This document shows, one piece after another, positions 1 to 12,900 of a stretch of DNA of 64,000 bases. The notes beneath the pieces are model-generated. The model ran no database searches, was not told the DNA's origin, and worked only from the letters and a program-made list of their open reading frames with translations. A program made the translations under genes and the position numbers. Positions within the stretch are counted from its first letter, which is position 1, and each line of letters starts with the position of its first letter. Source of the stretch: Hymenolepis diminuta (lineage: Eukaryota > Platyhelminthes > Cestoda > Cyclophyllidea > Hymenolepididae); the NCBI GenBank assembly GCA_900708905.1, contig CAADRB010000027.1, positions 351,590 to 415,589 on the forward strand, written 5' to 3'.

Positions 1-1240
1 AGAAGTAGGCTATTGTGGCTTTAGGTGAGAGGCCCACATTCGCAGGCGTATTTCAACGAGAGAGGATAAGCATTCTGGATTTTCAGGGTTATGATTTTTC
101 TTCTTCGGTCATGACTCCATTGCGAAAAGGGCTTGGTTTAAATAAGTCGACCTGTATAAAACAGTCTCATGGGAAATGTGATCTCAGCCACTCACTATGC
201 AAGCGTTCTATACGTCAGTTTTTGAGAGAGTTAACTCTTAATGGATAGAAAGTTGAGGTGATAAAATTCAAAGCATTAGCGTTGTGCTTTAAGTAGAATC
301 CCATCTAATGCACTCGTTTTTTGCATAACGACAATGAAGTTAGAAATAAAATCTGGTGATTTGAAGAGTAAAGTTTCTTATAAGAATTGAAGTGGATTCT
401 CTTTTTTTAGGATTGTGCAGACGTATATAAAAGCCTAAAATTATCGTTATAGTTCCAGATAATTGTGAGAGAGCCTAATCGTCACGATCAATCCAAGAAG
501 AAGAACTTTGTAGCTAAGCTCTGCGCCTCTGGATTCTATCAGTTTGAATATTGCGGCTCCAGTTTTTGTTAGCTCATAGTTGACGTGTGCCAGTTGTCTG
601 AACCACGCTTCACTCTGCACGTTTTTTAACTTCAATTATTTACACCACTAGGTTATGTTATAATTAGGCACAACGAGTTTATTTTAACTCTCATTAATTT
701 GCCCCTCCATTCAAGTGAAATTTATGTGCGATATTAAGTTAAGGAAAACAAATGAAATGAAAAACGTAATATGCACTAATAACTATATCGACCATAAAAT
801 AAACATCTATCGGTCGGGATAAAGAGCAGGCCAGGCAAACTGAATTACACACTTTTATTCAGCTTATTTTCACCATGGACTTATGGTCGCTTAAACTGTG
901 AGCTTTTAAAAGTAGGTTAACAGAAGAATCGAAGATGAGGGAAATAGGGAGTTAACATAATGATGAAAAGTTAGTGTCGTTTTATAAAATTTGACTTGGT
1001 AGACTTTCTACACACTTCTCAAAAGCGACTCCTCTTGTCAAAATTTGCACAGACGCCTTACTCTTTCTCTCTCTCCCTCCCATTCTCATTGCTTTATACA
1101 AACCAATATGATCAACACTCTACCCTGGGTGTTTTCATTTGAAATGACTTTCATCTACTGACATTCCTTTGGAAAAGTAAAATGGTAAAAGTATTTTTCT
1201 AAATATAAGAGGACTCCTGATGCTAAAGGCCTTTATAGAT

Positions 1241-1568
1241 TGTAGCGGATGCTACATCAATAAGCCTTTTTGCTACACTTAAGTAATCCTCCTAAACAGT
1301 CCAGATAGCGTCCAGCAGAGTCCTCAATTATAAATTTGCTCCCGAAATTAGCTAGGCTGTTCCCAAAGTAGCGGGAATAAGAAAGATGTTGAGCAGAGAG
1401 AGTTTATTGATCCGTAAGCGATGAGATGGAAGAATTTTAAGCGAACAGAGCCCCTCATGAGTCGCTGTCCACGACCTTGGTCCTTAAATACAAACAAAGC
1501 TAAGCTGCTGGGATATTGGTTGCTGATTGGCTGAGGAGGCCTCTGCACGCGAACACCACCAGATAACA
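1241..1568 (-). mobile_element. solo-LTR-like repeat, family A copy 1
   Basis: A diverged second copy lies in the same orientation at 24389-24696. Read on the minus strand the element begins TGTTAT and ends GCTACA, the TG...CA ends of an LTR. Inside, in promoter order, are two CCAAT boxes (plus-strand ATTGG at 1526-1530 and 1515-1519), a TATTTAA TATA-like box (1484-1490) and an AATAAA polyadenylation signal (1403-1408), followed by about 160 nt that could be U5. I see no flanking target-site duplication, no primer-binding site and no gag/pol, so I read it as an old solo LTR. A non-LTR repeat that happens to carry these motifs is the alternative. Confidence 0.55.
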
Positions 1569-2959
1569 AGTAAATAGCCTATAGCCTAAAGCAATAGTAA
1601 CGTGAGTTATTTCATAACGAATTTAGTATTAGTATCCATACAATGTTGTAAGTTTTAAGCTTGGTAATAATATAATATTTTGATAAAACTAATTTGGGAA
1701 AAAATCGGGGTTGATTTTGTCTTTATTTCATTTAAAGGTGTATTCTGTTTATGTAATTAAATGACAGAATTTTAGGATTTTTCTATCCTTCATTAAAACT
1801 GACCTTGTTTGTTTAGTTGTTTTAATTTGCAACATACCGACCAATGTAACAAATTCAGGGTCTTGTTCTCTGACAGCTCATCCGTCAAGCCACCTTGGTT
1901 GTAGTGTTAAAAACTCAATATAACTTTGTCACAAACAGAATAGACAAAAAAATAGATCAGGAACGTTAAGTTGTCAAGTGTTACTTTGAATTATTTGATC
2001 AAATTGCTAATTAAAGACGGAAATTTGAGGAGCTTGATTGATGCGCGCTTTTGAGTTCTTTTTTTCCTACGAGAAAACAGTAACAGAATGAAAGCATCCA
2101 TTTTTGCTACTTTTCTCAACAAATAATCAGAATGAAAGTTTATTACAATTTGCGATATGAAATAACTTGCGTTTTGAGAGCGGATTTCAGTATTATTAAT
2201 TAGTTATTCTTGGACTGTAAATTCCATCCTTGAAGAAGTGGTAAAAATGGTGTAATTTTTTTGTTAGTAAGTGTTCACAGAAAAGAAAACAGATATCTTA
2301 CAATAGGGAAGAGATAAACACTTGACAAATATGGGTAACTGTAATTGCTACAAAATATTCAACGTATACGTTCAAATCTGATAAAAGGCGAGAGTGATTA
2401 AATCGTCACTAGGAGGGATGTTGATACATCCTCGTGAGATCTTTAAGGATAACTATAATCACGTCTGAAGGTGGCTAATTGAAGACTTAAACAGATACCA
2501 AAAAAATTATCTTTACTGAGTAGTACATAATGACCAAATCAAGGACTTTACGTGCTACTCATTGGATTGTTTGACTAGTATAATGTATACTCATCATATG
2601 AATGAGTACATGTAATGTGTCGGGCTAAATTGAAGTGATGATATACTTTGGTAGCATATATATGATAATTCTAATAACCCAAATAAAGAAAAACTAAAAT
2701 TTTAAAACCTCTATATAAATGCCGAATCACACTGAATGCATCGAGTATCAAAAGTCAGAGGGACAATTTACTTATAATGATATGAGTTTTCTTTTAAAGA
2801 AGGTGAAGTGAAAAAAAAAAGTTTTTTGCCTCGTTGGAGTTATAAGTATTATAAATAGGTTGATAATGATAGACAGATGACTTAGCATTCTGTAGTTTCT
2901 CTGATGAGAAGATTGCTGCCCCAGTCTGGACTCGAGTTTCCTAGTAAGATCGGTTAAAT

Positions 2960-3034
2960 TCGCCGGTGGATATCGAACCTGTGATATCTGACCTGACAAG
3001 CTCACACGTCGACTACTACACCTCTGACGCTCAT
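2960..3034 (-). repeat. tRNA-like SINE head
   Basis: On the minus strand this roughly 75-nt stretch contains a B-box-like GGTTCGATATCC (plus 2968-2979) and, at the right distance upstream, an A-box-like segment reading GTGTAGTAGTCGACGTG. Together they make an RNA polymerase III internal promoter. The arms do not fold as a clean tRNA cloverleaf by eye, so a tRNA-derived SINE or tRNA relic fits better than a working tRNA gene. The 3' body and tail were not delimited. Confidence 0.45.
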
Positions 3035-6000
3035 GGTATGATTGCAATAAACGAAATATTAAACACAATACACAGAATCCCATCTTCAATTTCAATGTGA
3101 TATGCAGTCAATGACTAGAAGCCCACAAGGTAATTTTCGTGGCAAGTCAGAACCAAATTAAAATTGCCTTCCAAGGTCCTCCACCTCTAACTTTATTTGC
3201 TTGAAGATAATAAAAGTAGATTTATTTCAAAAATGCGTTCCACTTCAGTAAGTACCGCAGCAAAAAAAAAACATTCGAGCTTGCGCAGGCCATATCACTG
3301 ATTAATAACTTGAAATTTCAATTAAATTAGCACAAGCCATGCTACTTAAATATTGTTGCCATTGTTTTGCAAGTGTTTATACTGTTAAATAATCAAGAAA
3401 AAAACTAATCGGAGAGACAGAGCACTATTTGCTCCTTCAAGTCAAACAGACTTTGATGTTTGGAGATCATATTCATTTCATCTCCTAAGGGAATGTCTAG
3501 ATGGACTTATATAGTTCCTAATGACCCTTTATGAATCGTTGATTGTAAAGATAAAAATTGAGTATCCGTGCTTAACACCACAAACGAACATATTTGATGA
3601 ATTAATCTCTCTTTTTTATCGGACAATCAAACCATTTTGAGAATTGAGGTAAAATTACCGATGGAAATCACAAGAAGTATTACGATACATTGTTAAGAGA
3701 TTATTAAAAGAGTAGGAGAAAAGAAACACGGAGGAATGCGTGATTGCGATAAATTCAACCTCATTTTACTTGACATTAAACAATGCCCCAAAAACCAAAA
3801 TATACATTGACGGCCATTTTTTCAGTAGTTTTATTAATTAAATTAAGAATCCTAATTTTTATGCTATTTTAGTTTTAAAAGCAGAATGATACCATTTATT
3901 AAAGAAAATTTGAACTTGGCGAAATGGTTAAAAAGTCAAAAAGACTCAGAAGAAAGGAGGCGGGGCCGCGAATAAGTTAAAAATCAATCTTGTTTTATTT
4001 CTCGAGTCTCAAATTATTTCTTATTTAGAGACTTGCACAACAATATTGATGATAATATTAATAAAAGGCATCGCAGAATTCTGCTCAAACTGTATTACAA
4101 TAAATATACTATATTGTTAGAATTAGGGCAATAAGTTAATCCGACCTACATGGGAAATCATGTAATAATGACCCCAGCGCTTAACCACTCTAAGTTCGCA
4201 TATTGCTAGTGTGTTAGGCAACATTAGCGTTGAGAACATTGCAATGTGATCCCGTCTTAGTCACCATATGATAACCTCATTACTACAATTTCCATTCCTC
4301 ATTCTCATTATGCAGATGGCATTTAAGAGATTTAGCTAGATTGAGTGCTGGTCAACGTGCAAGTCTACACAGTCAAGAGCCGCGAGGTTAATGCCTGTCG
4401 GTGCACATCCAGTGGTGTAAATGAACAACTGCCTTGGTTATTTCTGGTCAACGGCAGCAGTGGTAGAATGCGAGCTTCTCCGGGTCCAATATACCTTCCC
4501 TCTACCGAAGTAAAGTGGGCTCGAAAAGCTTGGTAGTTAGTACAGGTTTCAAACTAAGTTGAGTAGACTCTAAGCAAGATTTCGTCGCAAACCTTTTCAT
4601 ATTAAAGTACTTTAATTTCTTACAAATTATTTCGCCCACATGAAAATATATAAAAGATGATATGATGATTATTCTAGTACTCGCATGAACGGAAGTTATA
4701 GCATTCTTTATTAGTAACAGATGTTACAACCTTTATTGGTAATCCAAGCTTCATAACTACTTTAGTATGAATAAAACTGAATGAATTGATAGAAATACTG
4801 AGTATTATTTAAATATTAATACTGTTCCGACTGAACAGAGAGATCATTTTCAGATGTTCATAACATTTATGCTGTATTTATCCGACATAAGTAAACTAAG
4901 AGCATGCCTTTGCTTTCAATTAAGTCTGCACTAAACTCAGAATTCGCATGTCATTCATTGACAAGTTTAGCGCTGAGAGCTTGCCGAGTTAATTAATAAA
5001 TGACATTAGTAGGAATTGCAATTATTTATTTCTTCTAAATTTTTCCAACTGCTAAAAATACCCGGAGGGATATTTCTTAAATGCCTTGAACTTTTCAGAT
5101 AATTAATCTTGCTATCGACGAGGCTTAAACAGTGTCGCATTGACTGATTTTGCAGTTCAGCTTCATCTCATGAATTTTTAGACGAAAATATAGCAAATTG
5201 TCTACATGCTGGAGTGATAAATCTACGAATCTCTAAGATGATATAACTTTCAATCATAGTTTTTTAGTAAAATTGGGATACGAGAAGAAAGCATGACACT
5301 ACATATAAAACTCTCGGGACCCAATTGTCCCATCTCCAGTCTTGAGTTTGTTCAACAGTTCTTAATGATGTTAGCATCAATCTGAGTAGATACTTATGCA
5401 ATTATCCTCTACCCTCTTCCCGGAATTTTATAATTTGTCGATAGCTCGACACGTCCTTGGACATTTGAACATCTAGTAAGGATTTACAAAGCAAAAATTA
5501 TCTTATTATCCGGATAATTGACCCGTGATGAGGGTGCATTAGTTGTACACTTAATTCAAAATTATTCATCAGTTTAATCGTCTTGTATCGCAAGTATCTC
5601 TTTTATTGGATCTTGCGTTTCATGCCATTCATAAACCTTATCTTTTGTAGATAAAAAAGACATAGCCACGCTTCTTATTACGATCTTCCCTGACATAGGT
5701 AATCCAAATTTGTCTTCTTTTACTTACCTCTGCTCTCTACTGTGTGCTTGAACTAAACCAATGTGATCAACAGTCCGTTAACATTATGAAAACATTCCAC
5801 TTACTAGCTATGTGAGTGTTGTAATAATAACTAATAAGCTATTTCAGAACTTATAGTCTTAACAAAAAGATTTATGCGTCATCTGATCCTAACGCCAAAC
5901 AAATTCATATTTATAATCAATCCGAGAATTAAAGTCCAATGAAAACCTGCATTCATCAACCGGGTTTTGCAGCCATTTATGGATGTTCATAAGAAGTGGA

Positions 6001-8662
6001 ATCCTGACGCGTATGGGTTAATACACTTTAAAGCCTACATTCCGACTATCTAGTAAAACCTACACATTAACTTACAATTATGTCATTGTTAATTAAATTT
6101 AATGAAAACTTTCATCAGATTCATGGGAAATGAGACCACAAAAATGACAAATTTTCATAAATATGCCCAATATTACAAAATGCTTTGTTGAAATGGACAA
6201 AAGGCGTTACCTGCAACTGATCATTATTTGGCTTAAGGATACGGTTCAAATAAACACTTTTATTACGCTCTGGTGGCGAAGCAGACGCAGTAAACTCATA
6301 TAAAGTCGGGGACCAGAGGCTCGATATTTGTGAAGGACATAATCAGTCGCAATATGTTAGGATGATATCAAAGGAGAAATAAATACACCAGCTATTAGTT
6401 TTAACTCTGTTCGGTATTTTGCTATTATAGTCTTTCTCACTTTTATATTACCTTTTTGAAAAACCCGAAAAGGAGACTGAACAACATGGAAAAGTCACCA
6501 AGGAGGAAAATTCAAGATGATTCGTCACTCGGGACCTCTTCATAGCCACATATGTAATCTCTATATTAACATTAAACGAATGTATGGGGTGATGTCCTAC
6601 CTATAAAAGCATAAATATGTTCAGAGAAGATTTGACGACTGCATCATTTGTCCAAGATAGGTGTTTGGTAGCCTATCAGAGCATTTTCTAAATTATGAAG
6701 AATTGATTTGTTTATTGGAAACTTAGAGAGGACACTTAATGATAACCAAATTGAGGACATCACAAGTAGTTTGTGTATTTGGTAATGGAGGCGTCAGAAG
6801 ATGGAAGAAAGCATCAGGGCGTTAACGGCCGAGAGGTTCAAACCATCTAATTTAATTTACTGAGATTGAAAGGTAAACAGTGAAATGATCATCCTATGTC
6901 GTTAGCTGATACTCTACGAAACTAAGAAAATACACTAACAATGGGCAAGACAGGCGCTTCGATATTGCAGGAGTGTAGCTATGATGGATCACATTATTTA
7001 AGAGCTAGTCCTTGAAATATGCTGTAGCAGAATATTCATAAAAGGATGCAGACCACAGCAAGAGATTGCAAAAAAAAACGACGAAATGATCAGTGTTTTA
7101 AATCTTGTATAAAGAAGTCAAGCAATTATCGGTCGGGATATCATCCCCGATGCATGATGTACTATTATAAATCCATCTTTTAGACTTGGAGAGAAGCATT
7201 TTCAAATCAGAATGAGGGCGATAACTAACTCCGACAAAGAAAGTATGAGCACATATTCTTTGATTTGAGTTCTAAGTAAAGAGTAGACCACAAGCCCCAA
7301 GACCGACTCCTCATCCAAAATGAAGAACCGTAAGGATGTACATGTTTGTATAGTCAGATAATTAATACTAACCGAAAACTCTTACGACGCTTAGTATCTA
7401 CCCAGGATCTTCCTTTTATCAACAACAAGGAACTGAAGGCAAACCACAAAGGTTAAGAATGATTTACATATTCACGTACTTCACTAAAATATTTCCCAGT
7501 AAATGTACTAAGTGCTGAAATACCTTTAAGTGGTAACTCATTTAAATGGGACCATAAAGCGATTTTGCGCAATTCTACCCATGTGGTCGAACGTCATAAA
7601 TTAATTGCGGAATGCGCTGGAATTATCTGAATTAGAGATCTATTTCATAACATAAACTGAACCTGGGATTTGAATCAACATTTTAACATAGCAAAACAAA
7701 CAAAATACGGCTGAGCAAATTATTTTAAAGCAGTACATAGAGCACTGACCGGGTCGATATTTTTGTCAAAAGAAGAACCTATGTTAGAGAGAAATACTGC
7801 CCCTTTTTGAAACCTGCCCAGTGTGTTTTACGCGAGGAAAATCATTCGCCCTACCTGAGTGAAATTTGAATGGCTTTTTTCATGTGTGGTCCTATTCCGT
7901 AAATTCTCAAGCTCACTCTGAAGAAACAGGCTTCTCAAAAATATCTTCATGAGAGAAGGCGCTCTGCAGACACATCGTACTTATACATTGGGCAATGCCT
8001 CAAAGTACATTTGGACGATTGCTACAATGCCAGTCAAACCGTACAGTTTTAGGAAAGTGGGACTAGGAAGATTGGTCAATAAATTAGATTCTCAGGCGAC
8101 ACTGATAGAAATTAAAGATGGATTTGATACACCACCTATCAGTCGAATACTGTAATCACATAAGTTGTAAACATGAAATAAAACCAAATAGAACGTAGGA
8201 ACATTTTAATGAAAATTACACATTTGCTGGAACAATAGGACAATGGGGAGAAGTGTGAATAAATTCTACCAAAACGAAACAAAAGAAACTTCGCTTAAAA
8301 ACAAGACCTCTAAGAAATAATCTAAAAAAACTAAAATCCAGTTACAAATAAAAGGAAAAGATTAAATACTGATTGTTTAATAATAATGAGTACGAAAAAA
8401 TGAGAATGAGCTCATTTAATGTAAAACGTTTAAAAGTTAACTCAGTCCTCGACTATTCTTGTTGGAGTAAAGTCATGTCTTAAATTAACACTCCTCATAA
8501 CCAAGACGCAGGGATTAGTTTATGAAAGCAGAATAAAGAAATACCAAGAATACACATCATTTATGCAAAAAGCACATACTAGCAGGCAAGGCGGCAAAAT
8601 ATTATTAACTGTACATGTAAATAAATCAGATTTGAGTAAGGAAATGCTGAATTAATAAGTGA

Positions 8663-9275
8663 CTATTTCTCACAAGAATCCACAAACTTGGAGTCAGCCG
8701 TAGCGTGGGGAGGATTAGCAGAAGATTCATTATCCACTGCACTACCAGATGTGCTATCTTCATGTCCATTTTGCAGTTTATCATGTTGGGCCTTTTGTTT
8801 TCTTCGCATCTGAATGAGTAATCCAGGGTGAACTCGAAGCGATTTTCGCATTCGATCCAGTAGATCTCGCTTTTTAAGTGCTACAAAAGATTAATGAGTT
8901 ATGAGATATGAGTAACAGGCCGATTGAATTAACCAAATTGCAATCACCTTTATCACTTGGAGTTGCAGTTGACAAATCTGGCTGATGAATTGAATCATCC
9001 TCTGTCAAACATCCGTCAATTGATTCGAATGTTGAGGTATCAAATGGAAGTTTAGCAGTGAGAGCTGACGCAACTAAAGTTTATCAAAAAAACTTACGAC
9101 TGAAGTTCTCATCCTTAGTAGATTTATCCAAGACAATAGGAGTCCTAGTTATACCTTCAGTGGGTGAACGTGGGTCAATGTCATTTAGTTTGAGTTTCTT
9201 TACTTTGGGAGTCCTTGGTTGTTCAGCATTCCCATAAACATTTTCCTTTGACCTCGAAACTGGAGTATTACCCAT
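8663..9275 (-). CDS. CDCA3: CDCA3/Tome-1-like mitotic entry protein
   Basis: Spliced minus-strand gene: exon 1 9275-9098, exon 2 9073-8948, exon 3 8880-8663 (TAG at 8665-8663), 173 residues if intron 1 is 24 nt. The ATG at 9275 is the first in frame; the frame extends upstream only to a TTG. The hallmark is residues 34-47, DPRSPTEGITRTPI, matching the DPRSPT-x-GI-x-RTP repeat of vertebrate CDCA3 (Tome-1). Residues 10-12 form a KEN box, the degron read by APC/C-Cdh1, and T22, S37 and T45 are followed by proline as in CDK sites. The vertebrate protein promotes mitotic entry, reportedly as an SCF-type adaptor against Wee1. Human CDCA3 has two DPRSP repeats and a C-terminal KEN; here I see one repeat and an N-terminal KEN. 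The C-terminal third is basic (around ALKKRDLLDRMRKS), then serine-rich. Intron 2 is 67 nt. The tiny intron 1 is ambiguous. Family call is good; function is inferred from vertebrates. Confidence 0.8.
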
Positions 9276-9921
9276 CACCTTTAGGGACAAAATAGAGCGC
9301 GTAAACCGTTTAAACCTATACCGATAAGCTAAAACACATCGGAAAATACAGCGAAATTATCTAGTTTAGAAATTAAATCTAATATGTTTGTATATTTAAT
9401 ATCTTCCCGTACTTATTTATTATAAATTTTACATGAGGACACAATGGCCACAACTGATCAAGGTACAGAATAATGAATATTGTCAACGAAAAATTTTAGA
9501 GTCGGACAAAAAGTTTGTGTGCAAAGAATAAAATTTATTGCATTCATTCCGTAATTTAGCCAGGTTTTGCATACTTGAATATAACATTAAATAAATAATT
9601 TTAATGAATTAATGTTTATGGAAGAAATTTGAACGTGTTGGGTTATTTGGTGACTGATTTTACAATGCATGTTTGATTTGGATGATATTTTTATGCAATT
9701 AATAACACAACGAATAAAATTTTTTAAAGAAATTAATTCTTTCTAAGCATTCAAAGCTAGGCCAATTTTGATTCTTCTAGTTACTACAGAGTTTTTATTT
9801 AGACTATTTGTTTCTATTTTTACTAGGAATTGAACTTTAATTTTATTCCATCATAATTCATGCCCAATTATTTATAGTCTTTAATCTATTTATCTGGTGA
9901 ATAATTTTACAATAGGTTTCA
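9276..9921. promoter_or_regulatory. probable bidirectional promoter, CDCA3/GCC1
   Basis: These 646 bp separate the start codons of two divergently transcribed genes and must hold the 5' ends of both unless an upstream exon lies inside the neighbour. Near the CDCA3 start is a CpG-containing patch (around 9295-9315) with GCGCGTAAACC and the palindrome GTTTAAAC. On the minus strand this reads like an E2F/Myb-type element, which would suit a cell-cycle gene, but the match is loose. No clear TATA or CCAAT box is visible. A possible first exon for GCC1 (9433-9462) lies within. Confidence 0.5.
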
Positions 9922-12900
9922 ATGGAAGAGCAGCTGAAGGAACAGGCTAATAAAATTCAGCGCTATGAAATTAAGTTAAAAGGTAATTTAGTGTAATCAA
10001 ATAATAATGCCATCTTATTTTAGATATAATCGCAGCTTACAAGACATTACAGAATGAGAATGAATCACTTGGCCAGCTTGTATATTCAGCAAATCGCAGT
10101 GTAATTGTTATTTTCCAACTTATTTTTAATTTATAATTCGTTTTATTAATCTGCTTTTTTCTGTAGGAATCTCGTTTGCAACAAGAATTAGATGAGAAGA
10201 ACAAAATCCTTTCTGATCAGTCAGTTGCGATTTCTGACCTTAGTGACAAACTCAAAAGCCTTGTACATCCACCATTTTACATTACGGCTCTCAAACGACT
10301 CCTATTATTCTTAATCTGTTTTTGTAACAGGTTCTTGAGAAAAATCGATACCGAGAAGAGGCTGCCAAAATGTGTTCCTTAAATGAACGCATCGATCAAT
10401 TAACTCGAGAGTTGGAATCTGAGCAGACAAACTCAAAATCCTTAAAAGCAGCCCTTGCAGATGCTCAAGAACAACATGAAATCTCTACAGAGCATTTCGA
10501 AGTATGTTACTACTTAAATATTTTAAGCAGTGATGTTATCTTAAATTTACCCTTTTCCCTATTCGTAGACTAGGATATCGGATATAATAGCCACTCTCAA
10601 AACCTATCAAGAGATTCACAAAAATGATGCAGAAACAATCAGTCAACTTCGATCAGGGACGTCGTCTAGTCAAAGTAAAGAATTATCGGTAAATTTCGAC
10701 TATAAAACTTAATGCTTATTATGTGAACTTTTCATTTTGATTCTCAAACATTCATATCCACTGTAAACCCCAGAAAGCATATTTTTGTTATGCCAGTTAG
10801 CGATGGAAAACACGTCTTGATGTATATAGTTGACAAAGTGAATGGGGATTCCCTCTCTTTATTTTTACCATGAGATGAATGCACGGAAGAATCAACCCTT
10901 ACATTATTTTTCACTCTTCAGCCCCAACCCATCAAACCATCCCTCTCAGACTTAATATTTACCATTTTGGAGAGTAAAAGCAACGCTGCTGATGCCTCTA
11001 GAAGTGATGAACTCTTCGATTATTTAGAGCAGATCTGGCGAGGAATCGTTGAGTCCAGTCATCTTCAACAATCCACTGTTGAGAAGCAGCTTCTGCAGCG
11101 GCTAAATCTAAAATTCCTCGTTTCTACCGAGTTACTCGAAAGTTGTGAAAAGGAAAGAACTTTATTGCAACACGAACTTGAAACTGCTAGATTGCGCCTT
11201 CAGAGCCTTCATGAAAATACAAAGATGGCAATCAATTCACCTCTTCCAGTGAGCTCATCATTCCCATCGAAGTTACATCTCCCTTCATGTGTCAATCAAT
11301 TTATATCATCCTTGTCTATATATTTAGACAGGTCTGGCACCTCGGCAAACATTTTTAGTTGAAAGTGATGTCAGCGCGAACACAGATCGACGAAACTTGG
11401 AATTACAACTTCAGGAAGCGCAAGATCATGTCAAGTTGCTGAGGAAACAGAACCTTACCACACTTCTCGAGCTGGAATCTGTGAAGAAATTGATGCATTC
11501 CAAGCTTGCCGGTAAGTAAGTGTTGAAGTTATATCTTTGTTTGTGCCGTCGGCTCGGTGATTTACGCGCTTCTCTGTAAAGCTAGAGGTCATAAGTTTGA
11601 TTCCCATAGGTCCGCACCTAGTGAGTGGAAATCCAATATTCAGTAATCAACTGGGCAAGGAATGAAGTCTATTAATTTCTCTCGAGTGTACTGAAAATAT
11701 TCTATTGGGGTTTCCAACACGTATTCGACAACGGGGAAGCGGTTCATGGGACTTTCGAAGATGCAAATTCAAGATTACAGCTGGTGGCATATGAATTCTG
11801 CCACCAGTCCTGCAACAGCCAAACGCTAGTGCTAGTGACTTATGGTTCATGCATATTGTTTACATTCTGGATGATGAATTCTCGCCACTACCAAATGGGT
11901 CTGGTTTTATGAATGATGGAACTAATTTTTAATAAAATCTCCCCATATTTTCTTTTTACCAAAGTTAGGTGACCACCCAAAAACTCAGTCTGGGTTAATT
12001 TAACTTAATTTCCCCTGGTGTTGATTGAATAATTATATATGTACTGGGTGGAGCAGAATAAACTCTCCACCTTGTTGACCATTTGACATTTGAAACGGTT
12101 TTTTGGCGCCAACTGAATTCTTAATTGGGCAATAGTGTATGCCAAATTTCGAGAGTAAGTATTAAGTAATTTCTCCCTCTCTCGGACATAAAGGCCTAAA
12201 TTTCATTTATCGTAATTGGCAATTATTCTTTCATTTAATTTTATCTATAGATGGCCAACTTGACAATTTCAATCCCCAAAAATCTGTTCTGTTTTTATAA
12301 TCTACAGTAAGACAAAATTTTTAAATATTTTTCATCTTGAGTAAACAAATGAAATCAGGTAGCATTAATGTGAAATAATGAATACGGAAGTGGGGATGGA
12401 AAAAATTTTGCGAGTAAAATCAGTGTCAACAGGTTTACTTCTTCTGATTTTTTTGGATTTGCATTTTATAATATTTTCTTAACGGGTATTTCTCCTTCTA
12501 AATTCGAATTTCATGATCAAATTCCGATTAAATTCTTGTCCAGGATTTCTATTTTCCATTAACCGTTTGATTAATCAAGATAGTCTGGCATACCATTTCA
12601 CTGTTTTTTTCTACCATGGAGGACGATTTTACAAAATGCTAAGCATCCTTCATGATATTTACATAGAGCAGCCGCATATAAATATACTTATTTAATGCGG
12701 CACGAGTTCGATGCCCGTCCATGTTCGTCCACTGGTTATGTCTTGCTAATAAAGGTGGCAGGTTCAGAATTTCTCTTCAGGTAGACTCCACTTTGGAAAA
12801 CGTTTTCCTCAATGAGCTTGGAAGTTATATAATTTAGCAAGAATTGGGCAATTTTTAATGTTTTTGAATGCGGAGATTTCTACTGATTGTACCCGAAGAT

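Larger units (their letters stand above)
1..8662. other. left intergenic region, no supportable gene
   Basis: I see no gene in this stretch. Open frames are short (about 60-105 codons) and none resembles a known family; the longest, on the minus strand near 2772-3095, overlaps a tRNA-like repeat. A real ATG-started frame at 7949-8155 (68 codons) lies close to the 3' end of the CDCA3-like gene, but nothing in it is recognisable and no exon partners are apparent. A frame at 4345-4536 starts at CTG, not ATG. The region holds the LTR-like repeat at 1241-1568 and the tRNA-like head at 2960-3034. Distal regulatory DNA or untranslated exons of a gene further left cannot be excluded. Confidence 0.6.

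Noticed and set aside
1348..1569. 73-codon minus-strand frame
   Set aside because: Fully inside the family A LTR-like repeat; not kept open in copy 2.
9276..9290. Extension of CDCA3 to a start at 9290
   Set aside because: That codon is TTG; the first true ATG is at 9275 and gives an MGNTP start like the MGS start of vertebrate CDCA3.
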